A stretch of 6,646 nucleotides of DNA from Propionibacteriaceae bacterium (GCA_031254155.1 JAIRVA010000196.1:1-6646); one strand, 5' to 3'. Shown: positions 1-6,410, counted from the stretch's first letter. Notes: a model not told the origin generated them from the letters alone. Numbers and translations: made by a program.

Positions 1-807
1 AACGCCGCCCGGACCGCCCAACAGTGGATCAACACGCGTCTGACACCGGCTTATACCTTCACCCAGGGCGATACGGTTCTGTACACCCTCACCCCGGCCA
101 CCATCGCCGGGCTCACCGACATCTCAGCCCAGGACAGCCAACTCACGGTCGCCTTCAACAAGGATCGTGCCACGGCCTTCGTCAACGACACCCTTGCCAC
201 CGCCGTCAACACCCCGCCCGTACCCAATGCGACCATCGTCGACCCGGCGGGTACCGTGCTGCGAACAGTCTCGAGCGGTACCAACGGCCGTACCCTCACC
301 AAGACCGACGCGCTCAGTACGGCACTTACCACGGCCTTGAAAAACGGCAAACCCACCAAGCTCGCGCTGACCTTCACCGACGCCCCGTTCGATACCACCC
401 AAACCGTCCAGGAGTACGCTGCCCCGCCAGCCGGTTCCGAACACGCGCGGTGGGCCGACGTCAACCTCACCGGCCAAACCGTGACGCTCATGAACGGCGC
501 GACGCCCGGGCAGACTTTCGTCCTGAGTTCGGGCGCGACCGCCACGCCCACGCCGACCGGCGTGTTCGCCGTGACCTCCATGCCGGCCAGCCGGGACGTC
601 GCAACCTGCGACGCCGGTGACTGCCACACCTTCCCCGGGGTACGCTGGGTGATCTGGTTCGACAACCACGCCGCGTTCCTCGCGGCCTCCTGGCGAACGG
701 ACTTCGGTACGCCGGTGACGGACGGCAGTCTCTTCCTGAGTACGGCGGACGCCGAAGCGCTGTACAAGTGGCTATCGGTGGGCAATGCCGTGAACATCCA
801 CAACTAG
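1..807 (+). CDS. Peptidoglycan-binding / L,D-transpeptidase (YkuD)-fold protein, 5' partial, catalytic motif degenerate
   Basis: The open frame runs from base 1 to the TAG at 805-807, giving 268 visible residues; the N-terminus (presumably a signal or membrane anchor) lies outside the window. Residues ~1-145 look like PG_binding_4-type repeats seen before actinobacterial YkuD domains (DxxxLxxAL..G, then a hydrophobic strand). From residue 151 the YkuD fold is clear: WADVNLTGQTVTLMNG, then TPTPTGVF, then PGVRWVIWF, ending in ADAEALYKWLSVGNAV. In active enzymes the domain has an HGxYWH-like segment and an SHGC[VI][NR]M catalytic motif. Here these read AFLAASWR and TDGSLFL, so the first His is Leu, the motif His is Asp and the catalytic Cys is Ser (residue 243). 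The frame is otherwise intact, which favours a non-catalytic wall-binding protein over a fresh pseudogene. A C-x4-C pair (residues 203 and 208) is a possible disulfide. It is followed after 9 bases by the phosphoesterase gene. Confidence 0.82.
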   Translation, partial: NAARTAQQWINTRLTPAYTFTQGDTVLYTLTPATIAGLTDISAQDSQLTVAFNKDRATAFVNDTLATAVNTPPVPNATIVDPAGTVLRTVSSGTNGRTLTKTDALSTALTTALKNGKPTKLALTFTDAPFDTTQTVQEYAAPPAGSEHARWADVNLTGQTVTLMNGATPGQTFVLSSGATATPTPTGVFAVTSMPASRDVATCDAGDCHTFPGVRWVIWFDNHAAFLAASWRTDFGTPVTDGSLFLSTADAEALYKWLSVGNAVNIHN

Positions 808-813
808 GGGTGA
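806..813 (+). promoter_or_regulatory. Ribosome binding site overlapping the upstream stop codon
   Basis: AGGGGTGA begins inside the TAG stop of the YkuD-type gene and its AGGGG core ends 6 bases before the ATG at 817. It fixes the start of the phosphoesterase and supports translational coupling of the two genes. Confidence 0.6.
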
Positions 814-816
814 CTG

Positions 817-1722
817 ATGCGACATCAGACCGCTTGGATCGCCGGTACGCTGGGCGCGCTGGGCGGTGGCTTGTTCGCGTACGGTGCCCTCATCGAGCGG
901 AACGCCTTCCGGCTGCGCCACGTCCGCGTGCCTGTCCTGCCCGCCGGCCACGAGCCCATCCGCGTCCTCCACTTGTCCGACTTCCACCTGACTGCCGCCC
1001 AGTCGCGGAAGGTGGCTTGGATCCGGGCCCTCAGCGAACTCCAACCCGATTTCATCGTCAACACCGGCGACAACCTCAGTTCGGCGGAAGCCCTGGCGAC
1101 CCTGGCCCGGGCACTCCGCCCGCTCGCCGGCCCGCCCGGGGTGTTCGTCTTGGGTTCGAACGATTTCCACGGGCCGCGGCCCATCAACCCGCTCGGCTAC
1201 TTCACACCCAGGCAGCACACCGTGCCGAAGACCACACTGCCGACCGCCGCGATCGTCCTGGTCCTAGAGGGTCTGGGGTGGACCAACATCGAGCAGGAGC
1301 GGCGCGTGTTCGAGCTGCGGGGGTCGCGGGTCGAGGTCCGCGGCTGCGGCGACGCGCACATCGACCTGGACGACTACGCCGCCGTCGCGGGTCCCGTCCA
1401 AAGCGACGTTGACCTTCTCATTGGCGTGGCTCACGCCCCGTACCGCCGCATCCTCGACGCCATGACCACCGACGGCGCCGGCCTGATCCTCGCCGGGCAC
1501 ACCCACGGCGGGCAGGTGTGCCTGCCCGGCGGCCGCGCCCTCACCACGAACTGCGATATCCCCCTTCGACAAGCCAAAGGACTGAGCCAGCACCGCACGG
1601 GCCCGCTCACGACCTTCGTCCACGTCTCCGCCGGGCTCGGGACCTCGCCGTACGCCCCCTACCGCTTCGCCTGCCCGCCGGAGGCGACGTTGCTGACCCT
1701 CGTCGCCCGGCCCGAGGGCTAA
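817..1722 (+). CDS. Membrane-anchored calcineurin-like metallophosphoesterase
   Basis: This 301-residue protein has one hydrophobic N-terminal segment (residues ~6-24, no obvious cleavage site), so the catalytic domain is probably anchored at the membrane. The binuclear-metal motifs occur in the expected order: LSDFH (D55, H57), NTGDN (D85, N86), GSNDF (N115), GVAHAP (H206) and GHTHGG (H228, H230). The GSND version of the third motif, in place of GNH[DE], is usual for the actinobacterial branch that includes the M. tuberculosis Rv3683 type. Family knowledge suggests hydrolysis of a phosphate ester or diester, possibly a lipid or nucleotide head group; the substrate cannot be read from sequence. 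The ATG is supported by an AGGGG site. The 9-base gap to the upstream wall protein suggests an operon with a cell-envelope role. All metal ligands are present, so it should be active. Confidence 0.9.
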   Translation: MRHQTAWIAGTLGALGGGLFAYGALIERNAFRLRHVRVPVLPAGHEPIRVLHLSDFHLTAAQSRKVAWIRALSELQPDFIVNTGDNLSSAEALATLARALRPLAGPPGVFVLGSNDFHGPRPINPLGYFTPRQHTVPKTTLPTAAIVLVLEGLGWTNIEQERRVFELRGSRVEVRGCGDAHIDLDDYAAVAGPVQSDVDLLIGVAHAPYRRILDAMTTDGAGLILAGHTHGGQVCLPGGRALTTNCDIPLRQAKGLSQHRTGPLTTFVHVSAGLGTSPYAPYRFACPPEATLLTLVARPEG

Positions 1723-1723
1723 T

Positions 1724-1752
1724 CCCGCGGCGGCCTCGGACTGCCGCGTGGG
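1724..1752 (+). terminator. Possible hairpin terminator after the phosphoesterase gene
   Basis: Two bases after the TAA stop, CCCGCGGC can pair with GCCGC-GT-GGG (a 3+5 bp stem with a two-base bulge and an 11-base loop). There is no T tract, which is common for actinobacterial hairpins but leaves the call weak. The hairpin overlaps the last codons of the GH42 remnant on the other strand. Confidence 0.3.
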
Positions 1753-2118
1753 TGAGCGAGTTCCGCATGAGCTCGCCTGGCGTCTTCGCCCGGTTGACCG
1801 GCTGCCAGTTGACCGCCGAGGTCGAGTGCTCCATGAGCAGCCAGGGGCCCTGCCGGCCAGCCCGCGGGCCGAGTCGGCGGCCAGAGCGTCGCCGGACACC
1901 ATGAGGTTGTGGGTCACGGGTACGTCGGTGGTGAGCCGGGTCAAAACCGCCCGCTCGGGCGTCAGTTGATCTCGTAATTCCTCGCCTGAGAAGCGGGTAT
2001 AGTCTAGAGCATGCGTCGGATTACGGAAGCTCGCCATGGCCCGCGGCGGCAGGACTTCCGCCCAGTCGCCGTCGGTCTGCGCCCAGAAGGCGGTCCCCCA
2101 CGCCTCACGAGCGTCGTC
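1733..2118 (-). pseudogene. Decayed fragment of a GH42 beta-galactosidase
   Basis: Read on the minus strand, residues encoded from ~2118 down to ~1896 (AWGTAFWAQ, WAEVLPPRA, FRNPTHALDYTRFS, DVPVTHNLMV) match the middle of GH42 beta-galactosidases as I know them. The match resumes with SARGLAGRAP, shifts frame at about 1843-1850, and continues as PWLLMEHSTSAVNW, then NRAKTPGE and NSLTHA down to ~1733. The Glu in LMEHSTSAVNW (codon ~1829-1831) is the expected catalytic nucleophile. The NEYG region with the acid/base Glu and everything before it is missing, about 40 residues between LMV and ARGLAG are gone, and the C-terminal half is absent. Together with the frameshift, this makes a functional product implausible. 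The remnant would have come from a protein of roughly 650-700 residues that hydrolysed beta-galactosides. Good conservation of the surviving blocks suggests fairly recent decay. Bases 2119-2247 stay open in the same frame but show no recognisable homology. Confidence 0.75.
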
Positions 2119-2269
2119 CCCGGGCGGGTGAACCACGCCGGGGCAGATACGGTCACCGATCGCTCCTTTGTCGATGAGGTCAGCCGCTCCGGCCGAGTCT
2201 ACCGGGACCCCTGACGCGCCCGGCCCCTGTCCATGTCGCCCCCACATCCGACCCCCCTAAGGACTGCTC
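2119..2269. other. Non-coding stretch upstream of the permease
   Basis: No coding region can be supported here. The only signal I can defend is the AAGGA ribosome binding site at its end. A TACGGT at 2148-2153 could serve as a weak -10 element, but no matching -35 is visible, so the permease promoter is not assigned. With the pseudogene, the whole stretch 1723-2269 lacks an intact gene. Confidence 0.5.
2259..2263 (+). promoter_or_regulatory. Ribosome binding site of the permease gene
   Basis: AAGGA lies 6 bases before the ATG at 2270 and decides that start. In-frame upstream sequence shows no permease-like residues. Confidence 0.6.
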
Positions 2270-3793
2270 ATGCCGCTCAACGTGTTGCGTACGAAATCTA
2301 TCGAACAGTCGCTGGCCGACGCGGAGGTACCGGAGTACCGGCTCAAGAAAACCCTCTCCGCGCTCGACCTCACGGTGTTCGGCATCGGGGTCATCATCGG
2401 CGCGGGCATCTTCACCCTGACGGGACGGGTCGCCCACAACGTCGCCGGGCCGGCGGTCGTGTTGAGTTTTGTCGTCGCGGCGGTCTGCTGCGCGCTCGCG
2501 GCGATGTGCTACGCCGAGTTCGCGGCCACCGTGCCCGTGTCGGGTTCCGCCTACACCTTCGCGTACGCCGCCCTCGGCGAGATCTTCGCCTGGATCATCG
2601 GCTGGGACCTGATCCTGGAGATGTTCCTCGCGGCCTCCGTCGTGGCGCAGGGCTGGTCGGCGTACGTGGGTGTGTTCCTCGACTCGGCGACCGGGCAACC
2701 GGCGGGCAGCCACGTTCTGCCCGCGGCGCTCAGCTCGGGCGGCGTGGTCGATGTACCGACAATCCTGCTCATCCTCGTACTCGGGGCGCTCATGATCATC
2801 GGTACGAAGGAGTCGTTGCGGGTCAACCTGGTGCTCGTCGCGCTCAAGCTCTTCATCGTCTTGTTCGTCATCGTCGCCGGGCTGAAGTTCGTCCGCCCGG
2901 CGAACTGGTCCCCCTTCGTACCGCCGGTCGCCGCGCCGCCCGCCGATACCGCCAGTGGGGGCACAGTATGGACCGGACCGCTGTTGCAGCTTGTCACCAG
3001 CGCTGAACCGGTCGCCTACGGCTTCGGGGGCATCTTCGCCGGCGCCGCCCTCGTCTTCTTCGCGTACATCGGCTTCGACATCGTCGCGACCACCGCCGAG
3101 GAGGCGAAGAACCCGCGCCGGGACCTACCGATCGGCATCATCGCCTCGCTGGTGATTTGTACGGTGCTCTACGCCGCGGTGTCGCTCGTGGTCACCGGCA
3201 TGGTCCCCTTCGACCAGATCACCCCGACGGCGGCCCTCGCCACGGCGTTCGCCCAGGTCGGCGAGGGCTGGATGGCGACCATCATCGCGGCGGGGGCGGT
3301 GGCCGGGCTGACCACCGTCGTCCTCACCCTGCTCATCGGCGCGACCCGCGTCGTCTTCGCCATGAGCCGCGACAACCTCGTGCCCATGGGGCTGGCCCGG
3401 GTCCACCCCCGTTTCCGGACGCCCTGGGTACTCGGCATCATCATCACCATTGTCTGTGCCCTGGTCGGCGGGCTGACCCCGGTGGGGGTCTTGGAGGAGA
3501 TGGTCAACATCGGTACGCTGGCGGCCTTCATCCTGGTGTCCGTCGCCGTCATCGTACTGCGGAAGCGGCGTCCCGACCTGCCCAGGGCGTTCAAGGTACC
3601 CTTCATGCCCGTCCTGCCGATCCTCTCCGCGCTCATCTGCTTCTACCTCATGCTCAACCTGAGCGTCAACACCTGGCTCCGCTTCCTCGTCTGGATGGCG
3701 GTGGGCTTCGTCATCTACTTCGCGTACTCCTACCGCCACTCCCGGGTGGGTACGGGCAAGACCCTGCACGCCGATCTGACACGACCCGAGTGA
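2270..3793 (+). CDS. APC-superfamily amino-acid permease, CAT (cationic amino-acid transporter) type
   Basis: This complete 507-residue integral membrane protein has about twelve hydrophobic segments. Family hallmarks are visible in order: GIGVIIGAGIF in the first membrane helix (residues 38-48), which forms the substrate-contacting break; CYAEF (80-84); PVSGSAYTFAY and GEIFAWIIGWDLILE (89-117); IGFDIVATTAEEAKNP and RRDLPIGI (267-290), the strongest CAT-family signature; and FAMSRDNLVP (363-372). A positively charged RKRRPDLPRAFKVP loop precedes the last membrane segments. Length and architecture agree with bacterial YhdG/YfnA-like and CAT transporters, which take up amino acids by proton symport or exchange. 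Whether the substrate is cationic or another amino acid cannot be told. It appears to be a single-gene unit, flanked upstream by a dead gene and downstream by an 87-base gap with a new promoter. GTAC is strikingly frequent in it (17 sites, several using the rare Val codon GTA). Confidence 0.92.
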   Translation: MPLNVLRTKSIEQSLADAEVPEYRLKKTLSALDLTVFGIGVIIGAGIFTLTGRVAHNVAGPAVVLSFVVAAVCCALAAMCYAEFAATVPVSGSAYTFAYAALGEIFAWIIGWDLILEMFLAASVVAQGWSAYVGVFLDSATGQPAGSHVLPAALSSGGVVDVPTILLILVLGALMIIGTKESLRVNLVLVALKLFIVLFVIVAGLKFVRPANWSPFVPPVAAPPADTASGGTVWTGPLLQLVTSAEPVAYGFGGIFAGAALVFFAYIGFDIVATTAEEAKNPRRDLPIGIIASLVICTVLYAAVSLVVTGMVPFDQITPTAALATAFAQVGEGWMATIIAAGAVAGLTTVVLTLLIGATRVVFAMSRDNLVPMGLARVHPRFRTPWVLGIIITIVCALVGGLTPVGVLEEMVNIGTLAAFILVSVAVIVLRKRRPDLPRAFKVPFMPVLPILSALICFYLMLNLSVNTWLRFLVWMAVGFVIYFAYSYRHSRVGTGKTLHADLTRPE

Positions 3794-3804
3794 CAGAAGC
3801 GGTA

Positions 3805-3816
3805 CGACGAACGTCG
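3805..3816. promoter_or_regulatory. 12-bp imperfect palindrome at the -35 position of the ATPase promoter, possible operator
   Basis: CGACG-AA-CGTCG is an inverted repeat with 5-bp perfect arms around two bases. Its right arm sits where the -35 hexamer would lie relative to the TACAAT at 3834-3839. Such a position suits a repressor or activator site, but short palindromes arise by chance in G+C-rich DNA. Confidence 0.3.
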
Positions 3817-3833
3817 GCTAACGGGAATCGCGT

Positions 3834-3839
3834 TACAAT
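3834..3839 (+). promoter_or_regulatory. Putative -10 element for the ATPase/TPR operon
   Basis: TACAAT differs from TATAAT by one base and stands out in the G+C-rich gap between the permease stop (3793) and the ATPase start (3881). A transcript starting near 3846 would have a leader of about 35 bases. No good TTGACA-like -35 hexamer occurs 16-18 bases upstream, so the promoter may depend on an activator or another sigma factor. A GAGG at 3865-3868 is a candidate ribosome binding site, with rather long spacing (12 bases). Confidence 0.45.
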
Positions 3840-3880
3840 GGCCCCAGTATCTCCAGCCGTCAACGAGGAAACGAGACCGC

Positions 3881-5233
3881 ATGTCCACAACTGACCTCGA
3901 GTACCGCCGCGAGTTTGCCCGTGCGGTGAGTGGGCGGCAAGCTATCGCCACCCAGGAGCAGAAGTACTACGTCGCGATCACTGACGACTCCATCCGGGGC
4001 GTCGAGCTTCACCGACGCTTACTCGACCGAATCCAGTTGGGTTTCGGTGACACCGTCACCCTGGTCACCGGGCCTCGCGGTTCGGGCAAAACATCGGAGT
4101 TCCTCAGGTTGGGGCAAAACCTGGAGACGACCGGCCGACGGGTCTTGTACGCCGATGTCACCGACTTCCTGCGACCCACCGATGCGCCCGACGCAGGGGC
4201 CTTCTTAACCGCTGTTGTCGCCGGCTTGATTCAGGCCTTGACAAGCGGAGATACGCGGAGTAGGACACCCAGATTACCTTCGCGGCCGTTGCTTGACCGC
4301 CTCAAAAGTATCTTTGACCGGATCGGTGTCGATGGCTTCGATGTCTCAGCTGGCATCGGCTTCCCCCCTGTCCAGGCGAGCGTCACGGCTCACATTTCAC
4401 TTCGAGACCAACTCCGGGACCAGCCCGGTTTCCGCTCGGCCCTCCAGAACGCCATGGAAAGAAACCGCGCCCAGTTCCGGCAGGAGATGCACGGGCTGGT
4501 GGGCGACCTGTCACAGGACCTCGCCGGGCCGGACGGTCAACCACCGGTGTTCGTCGTTGACTCAGCCGATCACATCCGGGGGAACGAGGACCCCAACTCG
4601 CCGAACAGTTACCAACGAGTGCGGTCAGCCGTCGAACAGCTCTTCTCTGAGTACGGCGACGAGTTGACACTGCCCGGCCTCCAGACCATCTACTGCGCAC
4701 CCAGCTATGTCCATTGCCAGTGGGCGACTGCGATGCCCATCCTCAACATCAAGGTGGTCACCGAAGTTGGAAACGATTACGAACCCGGTCTCAAGCAACT
4801 CCAGCGTATTATCGCCAAACGCGCTCCCGCGCACGATGCCCAGCGCCTCTTCGGCGATGAGCAGCGTCTGACGAGGGTGCTCCGGGCCTCGGGCGGACTC
4901 TTCCGGGATCTCTTCGGCATCCTGGAGAACGTGATCGCGAATGCGTCCGACCTGCCTGCGAGCGACCGAGCCATCAATCAGGCGTTAGCCGAGCGCCGCC
5001 GCGCCCTTCTGGGCGGACCCAATGGTGTTAACCGCGAACAGGTCGAGTTGCTAGCCGACATTGCCGACAATACCCACTTCAGACCTCGCCAAGCTGAGCA
5101 AGCAGACTTTGAGTTCTTGGAAGCAATCGGAGCCATCCTCCAGTACCCTGACGGCCCCGAGGGCTTCTGGCTCGGGGTCCACCCGCTGCTCCGCGAGACC
5201 GTCGCCGCCGTCCGCGACCACCCCACCGACTAG
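3881..5233 (+). CDS. P-loop ATPase of a TPR-partnered, STAND/AAA-like family
   Basis: This 450-residue protein is predicted cytoplasmic, with no signal or membrane segment. A lead region (residues ~18-52) contains YYVAITDDSIRG. Walker A follows as GPRGSGKT (64-71), then EFLRLGQNL and VLYADVTDFLRP (88-99). A charged helical stretch lies at ~165-210, and Walker B is VFVVDSADHIRG (223-234, D227). Further conserved-looking segments are VEQLFSEY, LPGLQTIYCAPSY, an ASGGLFRDLFGIL lid-type segment (336-348), and a C-terminal winged-helix-like part ending in VHPLLRE. I recognise the arrangement, a G-x-RGSGK-[ST] loop plus VDS..HIRG, from ATPases encoded beside TPR proteins in other bacteria. Nucleotide binding is well supported; a role as switch in a signalling or conflict system is inference. 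The TPR gene starts 7 bases after the stop, indicating an operon. The gene has four TTA codons (4019, 4205, 4274, 4985) and looks less G+C-biased than its upstream neighbours. Confidence 0.85.
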   Translation: MSTTDLEYRREFARAVSGRQAIATQEQKYYVAITDDSIRGVELHRRLLDRIQLGFGDTVTLVTGPRGSGKTSEFLRLGQNLETTGRRVLYADVTDFLRPTDAPDAGAFLTAVVAGLIQALTSGDTRSRTPRLPSRPLLDRLKSIFDRIGVDGFDVSAGIGFPPVQASVTAHISLRDQLRDQPGFRSALQNAMERNRAQFRQEMHGLVGDLSQDLAGPDGQPPVFVVDSADHIRGNEDPNSPNSYQRVRSAVEQLFSEYGDELTLPGLQTIYCAPSYVHCQWATAMPILNIKVVTEVGNDYEPGLKQLQRIIAKRAPAHDAQRLFGDEQRLTRVLRASGGLFRDLFGILENVIANASDLPASDRAINQALAERRRALLGGPNGVNREQVELLADIADNTHFRPRQAEQADFEFLEAIGAILQYPDGPEGFWLGVHPLLRETVAAVRDHPTD

Positions 5234-5240
5234 GCGCGCG

Positions 5241-6410
5241 GTGGCCACAACCCCCCGACCCGTCCTTGAGGCCGCCTGGCGGCGGCTGAGCTGGCATCTG
5301 GAAACGACCACTGGATTGGGTTCGGTGGTGTTCATTGTCTGCTTCACCGCGCGGGACGAGGCCCTGCTCCGAGACCGGACCGCCTTCCTGGCGGACCGGT
5401 TAGGCGAGAAGCTGGCGGACTCCGATCCGGCCGCACTCCCCCAGTGGGTACTCGACCACATCCCGTTTGACGGCGTTGCCTGGCTGTCCCTGCGCACCGC
5501 GACTGACGACACCGTCGTCCGCTGCCTCCACATCCTCAACCACATCCGGACCACCCTGGCGCGACCGGGTGCCGGGTGTGTGGTGATCGTCGGCGACGGC
5601 CGGCTGAGCGGCCTCGCACTGAGGGAGGCCGCCGATCTCTGGTCCGTGCGCTCCTTCACCCTGTACGTCGAGGCCGACACGGCGGGGACTGAGGCGTCCT
5701 CCCTTGATAAGCCTGGCCCCCAGCCGTCGGCCGACACGCAGTCCGCGGTGGACGGCTGGCGGCGCCACGCGTGGTCGCCCCCGTCGCTCACACTCCCGCG
5801 CAGTCTCCGCAGCCCCGCGATCATCGATCTCATCGCGACCCTCAACCGAGTGTACCGGGCCCTGCCCGACGACCCAGATGAAGCCGACCGTTGGCTCGGC
5901 GAGGCCGAGTCGGCCGATGGTGCGGACCGGGGCCTGCCGGGGGCACTCATCGCGCTCGCCTCGGGCTACGTTGCCGCCGTCCGGGGTACCCCCGACGGGC
6001 TCGCCGAGGCGTTCTCCCGCGCGGCCAACCAAGCGGCCACCCTGCGCCCCGACCCGTTCCGCCTGGAACTCGCGGTCACCATCTTCGACGCGGCGACCCG
6101 TTTTGGCTGTCTCACGAGCGTCACCCGCGACGCCGCGGCCCTGGCGCTGTCCACGGCGCAAAGTCTGTACGACCAGGCCCCAACCGAGGAAGCCAGCCGC
6201 GACCTCTCCGTCAGCCACAACCGGCTCGGCGACACCACCCGCGCCGCCAGGGACCTCACCACCGCCACCACCCACTACCAAGCAGGCCTCGACATCACCG
6301 AACGCCTCACCCAGGCCGACCCCACGAATGTCCAATGGCAACGGGATCTCGCCTATGTCCGCGACCGATTGGCAAGCATCACCCCCGCAACAGACCAGCG
6401 GGCAGACTAG
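5241..6410 (+). CDS. TPR-repeat protein with N-terminal alpha/beta (inactive-NTPase-like) domain, partner of the upstream ATPase
   Basis: A GTG at 5241, 7 bases after the ATPase stop, gives 389 residues. No clear ribosome binding site is seen, so translation may be coupled. The frame is open back to 5061, but the extra 60 residues are Ser/Thr/Pro-rich out-of-frame sequence of the ATPase and were left out. Residues ~27-146 alternate strands and helices: VVFIVCF, a charged helix, FDGVAWLSL, a LHILNHIRTTLA helix, GCVVIVGDGRL, then AADLWSVRSFTLYVEA. The pattern 'LN..R..L - hydrophobic strand - (AP)DLWS.RS' is one I associate with TPR proteins next to P-loop ATPases. No Walker A exists, so it may be a non-hydrolysing NTPase-like or adaptor fold. 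Residues ~195-310 are helical. The C-terminus has one clear TPR (DLSVSHNRLGD through QAGLDITERL) and the first half of another (DPTNVQWQRDLAYV). One TTA codon lies at 5400. The effector activity, if any, is unknown. Confidence 0.78.
   Translation: MATTPRPVLEAAWRRLSWHLETTTGLGSVVFIVCFTARDEALLRDRTAFLADRLGEKLADSDPAALPQWVLDHIPFDGVAWLSLRTATDDTVVRCLHILNHIRTTLARPGAGCVVIVGDGRLSGLALREAADLWSVRSFTLYVEADTAGTEASSLDKPGPQPSADTQSAVDGWRRHAWSPPSLTLPRSLRSPAIIDLIATLNRVYRALPDDPDEADRWLGEAESADGADRGLPGALIALASGYVAAVRGTPDGLAEAFSRAANQAATLRPDPFRLELAVTIFDAATRFGCLTSVTRDAAALALSTAQSLYDQAPTEEASRDLSVSHNRLGDTTRAARDLTTATTHYQAGLDITERLTQADPTNVQWQRDLAYVRDRLASITPATDQRAD
6150..6386 (+). repeat. TPR motif region (about one and a half units)
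   Basis: Residues ~304-382 of the preceding protein hold a TPR of the 'SRDLSVSHNRLGD....DL..A..HYQAGLDI.ERL..ADP' type followed by 'QWQRDLAYVRDRLASI', the start of a second unit. In related proteins such units are normally repeated several times almost identically, so this array is unusually short. Confidence 0.6.

Noticed and set aside
51..803. 250-codon minus-strand open frame opposite the YkuD-type gene
   Set aside because: Long antisense frames are common in G+C-rich DNA; the plus-strand frame has clear domain homology and this product has none.
1264..1732. Continuation of the minus-strand GH42-bearing frame across the phosphoesterase gene
   Set aside because: Beyond about 1733 the translation loses all GH42 likeness and is the antisense of an intact metallophosphoesterase.
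2148..2153. TACGGT as a -10 element for the permease
   Set aside because: No acceptable -35 element is present, and such hexamers are frequent by chance; no other evidence places a start there.
1998..2214. TATAGT (1998-2003) followed by a 67-codon plus-strand frame at 2011
   Set aside because: The hexamer is the reverse complement of GH42 remnant codons, no -35 lies at a proper distance, and the Arg/Gly-rich product resembles a shadow of that remnant.
5061..5240. In-frame upstream extension of the TPR protein by 60 codons from an ATG at 5061
   Set aside because: It overlaps the 3' end of the intact ATPase gene, and its product is low-complexity Ser/Thr/Pro-rich sequence typical of an out-of-frame reading. 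The GTG at 5241 directly after the ATPase stop is simpler.
5985..5994. Palindrome GGGGTACCCC
   Set aside because: It lies inside the TPR gene and is one instance of the GTAC word in G+C-rich coding sequence; nothing suggests an operator.
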